Positions 40,195 to 52,700 of a DNA stretch of 64,000 nucleotides are shown here, piece by piece. A model generated the notes under the pieces. The model was not told where the DNA came from. It did not search any database and worked only from the letters and a program-made list of their open reading frames with translations. Numbering within the stretch: the stretch's first letter is position 1; each line of letters opens with the position of its first letter. This DNA is from Steromphala cineraria. Its lineage: Eukaryota > Mollusca > Gastropoda > Trochida > Trochidae. Where the stretch lies: positions 25,119,406-25,183,405 of the forward strand of contig OU744730.1 of NCBI GenBank assembly GCA_916613615.1, given 5' to 3'. Position numbers and translations under genes: made by a program.

Positions 40195-40578
40195 GAAGGA
40201 TCGTTCCTCATTTCTGTATTGCAATATATTGGTACGTCTTTAATTCAAGAATGTGCATGCTATCTTGTCTAAATATGAGCGTTAAGAACGATCATCATTA
40301 CTCAGCCATGAGCTGTTTTGGAAAGGGATATTTTTTCAATCACTGTTTATGATCTGTATACATATTTAAGCTATTTTCTCAACTCAACTTCAAACTTTGT
40401 AAAGAACTTTCCGACAAACATGTTTCATTTGGTTGTGTTTTTTTAAATCATAGATGGAAATAGCTCGTTTTAAAATGTTCGATATAAATATAAATATTTT
40501 CAGAAGTGTGTACCGATTCGTATCACGTTGTTCCTGTATTGCAATATACAGATAAATCGATAATACCGCACATCCTTA
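40195..40578. mobile_element. hAT-like MITE, AAGGATG family, copy 1
   Basis: 384-bp element with short terminal repeats (GAAGGAT ... CATCCTTA), flanked by TCGGTGAG and TTGGTGAG, an 8-bp duplication with one mismatch. Closely related to 49530-49918, including AAGAATGTGCATGCTATC. Confidence 0.75.
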
Positions 40579-40721
40579 TTGGTGAGTCATTTTTATCCAA
40601 GTGGAATGTTGATCAATGTTCACAGATTTTGATGTGACTTAAACGATGAGATGCATGGTTGGACTAGATGCATTGTGAACAAGTCATCGATTCATTCTCT
40701 CCTTCATATAATGTCGAACAG

Positions 40722-43700
40722 TTAGTCTAGTACAATCTGTGCTGGTTTACCATCAGCCATTTTGAGATCCATTCCATTGGTGAGCTCAAACTGACGTCGC
40801 AGGAAAGCATAGAGCAGGTCAGTCACTAGGAATATCTACAAAACAAAGGACAGACTGTGTAGTTAGTTTTTTTCTTTATTATTCTGGATTTAAATTTCAC
40901 CTATATGCCAGGAGCAAATCTAAATATATTTTTTAGATATAATTCAACAAGCAGACAGCGTCATTTCAATTCCTTCCCAGATTGTGAAATATATCGAAAT
41001 ATGACAATATGCTTTTTATTATCAAGTCTTAAAGGGGCAGTAGCACATTTTTTCATAATTTTATATTTTAAAATTGTCACTGATAATTGTATGTTATTGC
41101 TAAATATATTATTTTGATTGTGTAATAAATTTCATTACACAAGCCAATTAGCCATAGTCAGAGGACAAAGTATGAAGATTCACATAAAATCCATTGGCGG
41201 CCATTTTTTTGTGAACACCTTTAATTCATTTTCTGCAAGAAAAAGGTATCGCATGGCTAAACTTTGCATTATCTATTTGAATTATTACTGCTCCTTTTAG
41301 TTTAGATACATTGTCTTTCAATTGGAACCATTAATTTTCATTTTCCTGACATCACCTTATATTCCCCCTAAAAACGTGCTACTGCCCCTTTAAGTCACTC
41401 ATACTTCCAAAACTGATTTGTTTATCATAGGCAATGAATGTAACTTACACACTTCAGACTTTTTGCCTTATGTGAGTTACTGACCATTTACCGGTACTTA
41501 AGAAATAGAGTAGCCCTAACCATCATATGTTTTGCTATAAAGATAGTTTTGCAATATACTATTATAGTTAAAGCATAAGGCCAAAGGTCTTACAAAATCT
41601 TGGCATAATATACACATTGGACCAAACTTATCTTATTTGCTTGTAATGAAAGCAATGTCTTTTTTCCCTGACATAATTTGTATAGTCTCTCATAACTTAA
41701 CCGGTGGTTTCTGTACTTTTACAAATGATGAACATGCTTTTATAATATAATGACAATGTACGGAAAGTGAGACTCAAACAAACACAATCTCTCTCTCTCA
41801 CTGTCTCTCTCTCTCTCTATCTCTCTCTCTCTCTATCATTATGAGTTTCCTAATAAATTCTATTCTCACCTCGGCAGTTGAGAAAGTCAATGTTATTGCG
41901 AAGTAAAAGTTAGCGTTGGCGCTGCCTGCGTAGATCCAGAGATGCCAGAGTATCGGTGCCACCACGGTACAGGCTAGGAACATCACTCCCACCACCAGCT
42001 TGTTCCTCATGTCTGAATCATAGATGTTAGGCTTCAAACACTAGCCGCGATCTACTGACATGTAACTGGCATGTAACTGGCATGTAACTGACATGTAACT
42101 GGCATGTAACTGGCATGTAACTGACATGTAACTGACATGTAACTGGCATGTAACTGACATGTAATGTAACTGACATGTAATGTAACTGGCATGTAACTAG
42201 CATGTAACTGGCATGTTACTGACATGTAACTGACATGTAATGTAACTGACATGTAACTGACATGTAACTGGCATGTAACTGACATGTAACTGGCATGTAA
42301 CTGGCATGTAACTGACATGTAACTGACATGTAATGTAACTGACATGTAACTGACATGTAACTGGCATGTAACTGACATGTAATGTAACTGACATGTAATG
42401 TAACTGACATGTAATGTAACTGACATGTAACTGACATGTAACTGGCATGTAACTGACATGTAACTGACATGTAACTGGCATGTAACTGACATGTAACTGG
42501 CATGTAACTGACATGCAGGTGACATTCCTGATAATAAAAAACTGGCCCTGATGCCAAGGTAAAATTCACTAGCTAAAAAGTTACAACTTCATCTGAAAGG
42601 TCTTATCATGATAGATGCATATGTGAACATCAAACGTTTAAACCCCATGCAATCAAAAGTTATGAGGAAAAGTGGCGAAAAGACTGACAGATGGACAGGG
42701 CAAAAACAACATACCCCCAGAATCTCTGATTCAGGGGTATGAAAAATTACTCAAGGTAAGTTCTAATGGCAAATGCAAGTAAGATTCCTTCATAAAATGA
42801 TTATTTGATTTTTGTACTAATATGCTGAGATTTTAATGAAAACATGGACAGGTTTCAGTATGATTTTTATGGATATTTGATTAAATTTGTACAGTGCCCA
42901 GTGGATTCTTTACTATTGTGATACATAACCCTACAGCACATGTCCGTATTGTCACAACAATTATCAATGTACAGCAGTATTACACTAACGTAATAATCCT
43001 CACTATCCTCACAATAATAACTAGCCTGTAAATATTCACTGCAGTATCTGACTGTAATACTAGCGCACTAATGCTGTATATAAGATAGCAACGGAATTAA
43101 AACAATGGCGGACAATCGGACCGACGATGTGCTTTATTTGACGATACAACCATGCGTGAGATTAATGACGTCATTTTAGTTATTAGAACATTACTTATCA
43201 AATGACGCCATAATTGTCAAGTCCATTGATCTATTGTCCATCATGGCTGACTCGCCGTCTGTCAATTTGTAACCAAATCACATGTCATTGAGAATAAATA
43301 TTTTGTGCAAATGTTTAATTATACATGTTCAATAAATAAAATTCACATGCATTGATTGTTCAATTCATTAGATTTTGTGATTATTTGAGCGCCCACCCCT
43401 TTACATAATGATTGACTCATCAAATGCTACTGAATATGTTCTGTGAAGTGAGGCATCATTATTTTCAAATGTATTTTTTTTATGAACCATAATTTTCGAC
43501 TGATTTTATATAAAAATAGAGCCATTGGCTCTGTAGCTCATCAGGCTTCATCATCAATTATGCTGTAGAGTGTGGTCAATGTGATTCCCCCTTTGTAGAG
43601 GCCACAGGGTCACCATTCATAAAATTCAGTATATAGGCGACAAGTTTCAGTTTTCTAGGCCTTTACTTCTGATGAAGAAGATGAAAATAGATTTGAAGGA

Positions 43701-46700
43701 TGTTCCTGTTGCCTTTATAAGGGGCAACAGGGCCAACAAAGCTATAATTTATAATCCTCACTAGCCAAGGAGTCTGTACACAAAGTTTCAGCTTTCTAGG
43801 CCTTATGTTTCTGGAGAAGAAGATGAAAATAGGTTTTAAGGGCTTGGCCCCTGTGGCCCTTATTAGGGGCCACAGGGCCACGAAAGCTACAATTTATAAT
43901 CCTCACTAGTCAAGGAGTCTGTACACAAGGTTTTAGCTTTCTAGGCCTTATGCTTCTGGAGAAGAAGATGAAAATAGGTTTTTAGGGCGTGGCCCCTGTG
44001 GCCCTTATTAGGGGCCACAGGGCCACGAAAGCTACAATTTATAATCCTCACTAGTCAAGGAGTCTGTACACAAGGTTTCAGCTTTCTAGGCCTCATGCTT
44101 CTGGAGAAGAAGATGAAAATAGGTTTTAAGGGAGTGGCCCCTGTGGCCCTTATTAGGGGCCACAGGGCCACTAAAGCTACAATTTTTAATCCTCACCAGT
44201 CAAGGAGTCTGTACACCAAGTTTAAGCTTTCTAGGCCTTTTGGTTCTGGAGAAGAAGATGAAAATAGGTTTTTAGGGTGTGGCCCCTGTGGCCCTTATTA
44301 GGGGCCACAGGGCCACCAAAGCTATAATTTATAATCCTCACTAGCCAAGGAGTCTGTACACAAAGATTCAGCTTTCTAGGCCTTATGGTTCTGGAGAAGA
44401 AGATGAAAGTAGGTTTTAAGGGCTTGGCCCCTGTGGCCCTTATTAGGGGCCACAGGGCCACGAAAGCTACAATTTATAATCCTCACTAGTCAAGGAGTCT
44501 GAACACAAGGTTTCAGCTTTCTGGGCCTCATGCTTCTGGAGAAGATGAAAAAAGGTTTTAAGGGCTCGGCCCCTGTGGCCCTTATTAGGGGCCACAGGGC
44601 CACTAAAGCTACAATTTATAATCCTCACTAGTCAAGGAGTCTGTACACAAGGTTTTAGCTTTCTAGGCCTTATGCTTCTGGAGAAGAAGATGAAATTCCA
44701 CAAAGTTTACGGACGGACGGAAGCCGGACAACATGTCATGCCATAAGCCCATCGGGCCTTACAGGCCAGATGAGCTAAAAAGTGAGTAATTGTTAAGGAT
44801 ATCTCATATAAGAAATAGAAAACTCGTTGTACATCTATTGTTCAATAAAACATAGCAGGGAGCATAAAACACGAAGGGCCCTTCGTGTTTTATGCTCCCT
44901 GCTATGTTTTATTCAACGATAGATGCACACCAACTCGTCTTCTATTTCTTAAATAAATATTTCACTGCAGTATGTGACTGTAATATACTCACAAGAGAAG
45001 CAGTGCTGCCACAGAGGGAGGAGGGACAGGAAGAGGGAGGCGTCAGCGTAGCTGGGGTACGACTTGAAGATCCCCGTCAGGAATATCAGCATGTACAGCT
45101 GGAAGATTGGACTCTCCCTGGAAACACATCAGTCTTTATTGTGGTTATAGTAACAGGATATAACACATCCTGTCTCAGGGTACGAACGTTACGCTAACTC
45201 CACGAATCTGTACCCTGGGCTCAGAAGCTAGATTCGCATGCGAGTCCCGACTTGGAATATAGCAAATCAAATAATTTTCTCACGACCTCCTCGATAAAAT
45301 TTCAACGAGAAAATGATTTGATTGGCTACATCCCGCGAGCCGCACGAATCTAGCTTCTGAGCCCAGGGTACAGATTAGTGAAGTTAGCGTAACGTTCGTA
45401 GCCTGAGACAGGATGGATATAACAATGAAAGAAAACTAGGAGATTGTGATGTTAAGTTTGTATGGAATAAGATTTGAATCTGCATTGATCTATTCTGCAA
45501 ACCGTTATGTATGCGCATCGAGTATAAACCTTGTTTGTCGAGGTGTGCGCTTTACAAGTACTCTTACTATTATTATCATTATTAACCTGATATTGATGCT
45601 TCAATTTATGCAAAAAGTATTAATACTTTTTTTATTCAAAATCATTCTTACTGTTTATATGTTTCTTCTTTCTAACAGGAAATAACTAGATTAGCGTTTG
45701 CGGGATACCGCAAAAGCAGAGCAGCCCCGGAACTTGGGGTTTCGCCTTACCCTGTTCCGCCTTTTACAGGCCTCACCAAATTGGGAATTTTCTCGTGACC
45801 TTGACCTTTGACACTCAAGGTCACACAATCAATGAACACATTTCATTGAGTAGAACATTATTGTAATGAAATAAAGTGTTAAAAATTAAATTAATCCATT
45901 TTCTCCATATATGTTGACCTTGCTGTGACCTTGACCTTCGACAGTTCGTACCCAAAACTTTTTGAAAATGTTGTACTTCTCAAGAGATAATATATACAAA
46001 ATTTAAACTTTATAGCACAAAAACTTTTCAAGTTATTGTGTTTACAAGGTATTGCAATAACTCATATCTCATGACCTTGACCGTTGACCTTCAAGGTCAC
46101 ACAATAACTGAACACTTTTTATTGAGTATAACAATCATGTATTGATTAAAAGTCATCATAGGTAAAATTAACCATTTTCGCTAAACCATGCTTAAGTCAT
46201 GACCTTGCTGTGACCTTGACCTTTGACGGATTGTAGCCGAAACCTTTTCAAAATTTTTTACTTTTCCAAGGATGATATATACCAAGTTAAAGCTTCATAG
46301 CACAAAAACTTTTCAAGTTATCGCGCTTACAAGGAATTTTGCAGTGATTTTATTACTCGTGACCTTGACCTTTGAACTTGAAAGTGAACATGTCATAATG
46401 ATTCCCTGGAAGTATTAACATTTAGACATGTTCATGAGTTCTGAAAAGCTAAATGGGATAAAGTTATACCAAAATTTAGTGCATTTTGTAATAACTCATA
46501 TCTCATGACCTTGACCTTTGACCTTCAAGGTCACACAATCATTGAACACTTTTTATTGAGTATAACAATCATGTATTGATTAAAAGTGTTCATAGTTAAA
46601 ATAAAGCATTTTCGCTAAAACATGCTTACGTCATGACCTTGCTGTGACCTTGACCTTTGACGGATTGTAGCCAAAACCTTTTCAAAATTTTTTACTTTTC

Positions 46701-49700
46701 CAAGGATGATATATACCAAGTTAGAGCTTCATAGCACAAAAACTTTTCAAGTTATCGCGTTTACAAGGAATTCTTAGAGTGAATACATATCTCGTGACCT
46801 TGACCTTTGACCTTGAAAGTGAACGTGTCAAAATCGTTCCCCCAAGGTATGAGTAATAAGGTATGAATAAGAGTTCTGGAAAGCTTAGTGGAAAAAAGTT
46901 ATAGCTAGTAGTACGAGTGCGGCGGCGGCGGCGGCGGCGATGGAAACTTCACAAAACCTGATAGCAGCCCCGTCCTTAGACGGGGCTGCTAAATAAGAAA
47001 CAATATCAACAAGATTTATCAAAAGACAAAGATTCTTACTGGGAAAATATGAAGATCATTTCTACAAGGTGAGATGAAATTAAGTCCTCGCCATGTCTTC
47101 ACCTACCTTAGTTTGACAGCAAGAGGAACAGTATAAATGACTGCGTTGATTTGAAAGACGCAGATGAAGAAAATGCGGAAATGTTCAAACATTTCAGTGA
47201 AGAAGTACCAGAATACTCCGATGTTAGGACTCAAGTCAGGAACTGTCAAACTGAAATGCATGACAATAAGGAGAGATAATAATATCACTTTATTGTCATC
47301 AATTCATGAATATTTTAGAATTGTGTCCAGGCACGAAGAAAAAAACATGATCTTCATGATCCTAATTTCTGACATGATAGTGCAAATACATCTTGACTTA
47401 TATTTCAACTTATAAATATATTAGTCAGAATTTGGTATGAAATCTCTTGACCAGGAGGAACATTCAGCGATTATAGACTATCATTATCTTATCAACTTCT
47501 GATATGTTGTTGGGCTTTCCCTTACGTGAAGGTTTGAAATCAGCAATGACAGTCCCATGTTTTATCACCAGTTTAGTGCATCATAGATCCAATCACTTTG
47601 TTGTGTTTAAAAGCTATAAGCTGTGATCAAGCAGAATGAATGGTACACAAAAGCTACTTGCTACTGATACCAAAAACCTTTGCTGAACTCCTTGCCATAG
47701 GCTACGCCAAACATGCAACCGACTTTGGTTTTTCAAATTGTTATGTAAAGGAAACCTCAACAAGATAGAGTTCAAATCTTGGGCAACACAATATGTTTTT
47801 TATTCTATTCCCAGGAGCACAGTCAATTTTGATCTGACCAGACGATGCTGGAGTCACTCACATGAATCCATAAGTGGAGAAGAGAAAGTCCCACGAGTTC
47901 TCTATGGTGTAGGATACAGCAATGAGAAGAAGGAAGAAGATGAGGAAGAATGACGTTGTGGTCAGGTAACATCCGACGGCCTCCACACCTGTGTAGCAGG
48001 TCGACTTAGGGTAGGCATTCTGGTCATGGATAAGAGTCATTGAGTATTTTCATTAGAGGTGTGTCGATACAGATTTTTCACGATACGGTACGTATCACAA
48101 TATCTCATGGCGATATGATTCGATACGATATACATCACAATACACTTTTTCAAGGTTTTTTTTACAAATTAGACCTTAAATTTTAATGAATCATCTGATT
48201 TTTAGGTAAAATATGCCATTTAATAGTCAACAATACGTATCACGATACAGAGAATGTATCACGATACGTGTATTGTCAGATTAAGTATCCCGATTCACGA
48301 ATACCACGATCTATCGTCACACCTCTAATTTTCATATCAAGATCATGTTTTAAATTTCCAATTGCAAATATAGTACCTAATAAAATGTCTTGATGTCATG
48401 TTTCATCAATAATGTACACTTTAATTAAAAGGGTAGACAAAGAAATGAGATTAAACAAATAATATTATATAAATTGTAATAACTAAAATATGAGATTATC
48501 TTTCATAGCATACCTTTTTAACACCCAGTCTAAGTAAACGTAACCTCAACATTATCCGTTTCACTCCTATACCGAGTCTAGAAAGGTCTAGTAGAGGGTC
48601 GCGTCAACCCACGTATCGAATTGACCAATCAGAACTCATCTTACCAAGCCACAATAGTCTGCATTCGCACGTATAACGTTGAAGGTTGCAGAAAGGTTGG
48701 CTGATGCGACCCTCTACTAGGCCTTTCTAGACTCAGTATAGGAGTGAATGGATAATATTGAGGCTAGGTTTACTTAGACTGAAAGAAGGGATAACTTTTT
48801 TTTTCAATAATGGGACTTTTTAAAGACATAAAAATATATAAATCAACAAAATTAATTTTTGTAACAAAAAAATGGTATTCACTTGGCCAAAACAAATAAA
48901 AGTGATTTTTAGAGATATTGATAGAATTGTCTTACCTTGTAGAAGAGTATTGCAACAGGAACCACATATACAAATGGATAGAGAGACTGGTACGAGGCCA
49001 CTGCGATGAAGAGAGTACACAGAATCTCATTGCCTGAAATTGTAGCAAACATATTAAATACCCTGCATGCTTCATACTTAATCAGACATTATATTGAGTA
49101 AGGGTGCAACGATACACCGGTGCATCGCGATTATATGGCCGACGATACGATACACGATACGTTTGGCCTCTGAATCGATACACTACGATACGACCTACAG
49201 TGAAATCAAATTTCTTAATTTTAATTTTTTACCCTGTCAGTGTCAACAGTGTTTATTAAATTATTATAGACAAATAAAGTAAATGTTCTTTTAATACTTC
49301 ACTATCCTGTGTAATACGTATCGAGATACGTATCGTATCGTACCCCAAATATCTAGATACGTATCGTATCGCGACCCTCCTGTGTGGTTGCACCCCTAAT
49401 ATTGAGAAGTCTGATATTGATTCAAGTAAAGTTTCAAACTTGGTTTATGTACATCTTAGAAATTGCAATTCATATTTTCCTGCTTTATAAACAGCTAGTT
49501 CGTTGTGCCTTACTTAATTTCTTACTAAATAAGGATGGGCATCGTTTCTCATTTCTGTATTGCAACATATTGGTACTTCTTTAATTCAAGAATGTGCATG
49601 CTATCTTGTCTAAATATGAGCGTTAAGAACGATCATCATTGCTCAGCTATGAGTCGTTTTGGAAAGGGATATTTAAAAAAAAACTTTTTATGATCTGTAT

Positions 49701-52700
49701 AAAAAAATGAGCTATTTTCACAACACAACTTCACACTTTGTAAAGAACTTTCCGACAATCATGTTTTATTTGGTTATATAATGTTTTTGCAATTTTAGAT
49801 GGTAATAGCTTATTTTAAAATGTTTGATAAATTGGATATTTTCAGAAGTATTTACTGATTCATCACGTTGTTCCTGTATTGCAATATACTGATATATCGA
49901 TAATACAGTGCATCCTTATTACTAAAGGCTTTAGTAGACCATTTAGGTTAAAGGGAGTTCTCAGAGATTTTATGAGTGCTTCCTTGGGGTATCATCTCCC
50001 AATGGCTAATCTTTGCAGTTACCTTTGAGAGCATACAGTAGTGACAACAGGGTGGCCAGGTTGGTGAACACTGCAGTTGACTTAGATAGGCATGTTGCTA
50101 TACTGTATGGATTCAGGAAATGTCTGAAAACAATCAGGATAAATGTCCTTCATAAATTTCTGAAATATCAATTACTCCGAATGTAATGATTAACTTGATT
50201 CAGCCCAATATTTTCCAACAGATAATTATGAGAATAAATAGATTATAATCTCAGTGTTTTTTCTTATAACAAGTTTAAAATAATGAGTATTTTACAAATA
50301 TGAGATAATAATAATGGTTTATGTCCATAGCACATCAGGGATTGGGAAAGACACCTTTGACAATGGGCCTTTTTAAGGGTTTTTTTTAATTTTCTAAATT
50401 TCAAATGGGCCATTGCCCTTATGTCAGTAGTAAGTTTCAAAATTTCAGTGCGCCATTTTTTCACTTAATGTACAAAACTTGTTTTACTCTAGAACAAGCA
50501 CAACAGAGATCCTGGACATACTCACACTAGAACTACGTAGGTCTGGAGCCACTTGAGATCCGCTGCCCTCAGTAGGAGAGACTGTACATTCCCAGCATAG
50601 CCAGACACTTCCCTTGTTTGTTTCTCCAACTGTACACAGCAGAAGTCATAAAGCATGATAAAACATGTTAACATACAACTTGATAATGCAGTTTCCGTCA
50701 TTACTGTATCCATTCAAATTTATGGTTTCATAATATCTTTTCACACGTCATTTAAAAGTCTGTTACTAAAGAAATGTTTGGGACAAATGTATTTGGCATA
50801 TGCATGATTGATTCAAGGTTGGAAGATTTAACTTCTGTTGAGCTGGGCACAAGATGTCTCCACTAGATAACATGGGTAAGGCTGGCATTCCATGTGACCG
50901 TAGTGCGTACATCCTGTCCCAGGGTACGAACTTTACGCTCACTTCACTAATCTGTACCCGGGGCTCAGAAGCTAGATTCGCTTGCGCTGCCGGGCCACTT
51001 TGGGATATAGCCAATCAAATCATTTCTTGCTGAAATTTTATGAAGAAGATGGCGAGAAAATGATTTGATTGGTTATATACCAAGTCTGGCAGCGCGAGCG
51101 AATCTAGCTTCTGAGCCAGCGAAAAGTGTGTGACAGGTGGAAACATTTAATCACCTTAATACCTCCAGAGTCCAATATTTAAATAAACTTTTATACATAA
51201 CATTGGAATATGAATAAATTAATTACGAAATGGTAATTAACATAAAAACTTACCATGTATCTACCAAATTCCTTAGCTAGCTTTGAAAGAACCACACCAG
51301 TCAAAATGTCTACAAGCTGAAATTAGTCAATCAAATATTGAATTCTAACAACAAAATCCATTTGAAAGACATTGATTGTATTTTGATGAGCACAAAGAGC
51401 ATTCATGTACTAACCACTTATTGTTTACCATTACTTATCCCGTGGCGGGGGATAATAACATGTAAACCCTCTTAAGACAATGTGACTACTGAATACCAAG
51501 ATTCATTTCTTGAGGACATATTAATCTTCACAACTTCACTTCCAGTTTTGATTGAGAAACCGTTACTGAAGTTTCTGTCAGGCGTTTTCATCAATTACCA
51601 CTATGACCACGCTATCAAACGTACCTTCCAGAGGGAAGTACACGTGACATTATGAAGCTTCTAACATTGAAATATGTTGATCTTTTGACATAAAATAGTC
51701 TAATTCCTAACAGTTTACTTGAAATGAGAGCGATGCTACCAGTGTAATGGCATATCCGAACCCCTGAACCGGTACTGTTCACTTCCCTGTGAAATTTCAT
51801 CCACTTTACCGATTTACGTCAATAAGCAAAAAGTGTTCAGCAGAGTAAGTGTAATAGCGTTATTTAATGGCAAAAATTGTAGTAATTACACCAAAAGCGT
51901 AAGGGTTGGCATCTCTGTTAATGGCTGCAATATTGCCCAAGCGGCCCTAAACAATAACTCACTCACTCAAGTAAACATTTAACATTTTGATAAACAGACT
52001 TACAATAAAGAGGTTTTCGGTCAAACGTGGCCAGCCTGAGAGGAGTTGGAAGAATTTCAGCAGAAGTGGCGTCTGAAAGCAGATAATTTTAACTTTCTTA
52101 TATCTATCACTGACAACAACAATGTAACATAATCATAACATACAACCAATACAAATATTTTCATAGAAAAAGAAAATCATTTACTTGCAGTCTTGTGTAC
52201 TCAATTACTATTTTGTATTTGGTGGTAGTTTGTGGTACAATGTTAGACCTTTACTATGACTAACATAACAATGTAACACTAGTTGAAATGTAATAAAAGA
52301 TGTTTTCATTCAATCATTTGTTATGTTTGTGTATTACAATATTCTCAATAAAAGTTTGAGGATCATTAAAGGCTTATTTCATCATATGTTATTCTGTTAG
52401 TGTATTTGTTGCACAAACCTCATGAAATATATCGCCTTGATATGGTGACAGGAATGTTTCTTGCAAAGCCACACCCTCTTCCACTGAAAAAAACAACAAG
52501 ATACCAGAAAACAATAAGCACTTCTAACAAATCAACGTTTGAAATATTAAGCAAACACTAAACAGTCTTCATTGATAACTCACACATGCTTATACTAGCC
52601 CTAAATGCCATCCTTCATGGGATGCTTGAAAACGGGATGTGGTGAATTTCAATTTGGACCCAAAACGAACTCGTACTCACAAATCTCTGTTGATTCATAC

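Larger units (their letters stand above)
45690..46995. repeat. interspersed element rich in TGACCTTGACCTT (PIGU intron 9)
   Basis: About 1.3 kb with GCAGCCCCG near both ends, containing internal repeats (CTCATATCTCATGACCTTGACC at 46055 and 46495, 440 bp apart). It carries many TGACCTTGA blocks, i.e. TCAAGGTCA on the other strand, and ends in a CGG run. No coding sequence. Confidence 0.7.

Noticed and set aside
42052..42569. Long minus-strand frames (105-157 codons) with repeating [14 protein letters not shown] peptides
   Set aside because: They are the translation of the 11-bp satellite in an intron; all three minus frames are open because the unit lacks stops. Not genes.
43086..43140. ATGGCGGACAATCGG start within PIGU intron 10
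   Set aside because: Short frame, no splice partner recognised, lies in an intron of the opposite-strand gene; probably chance.
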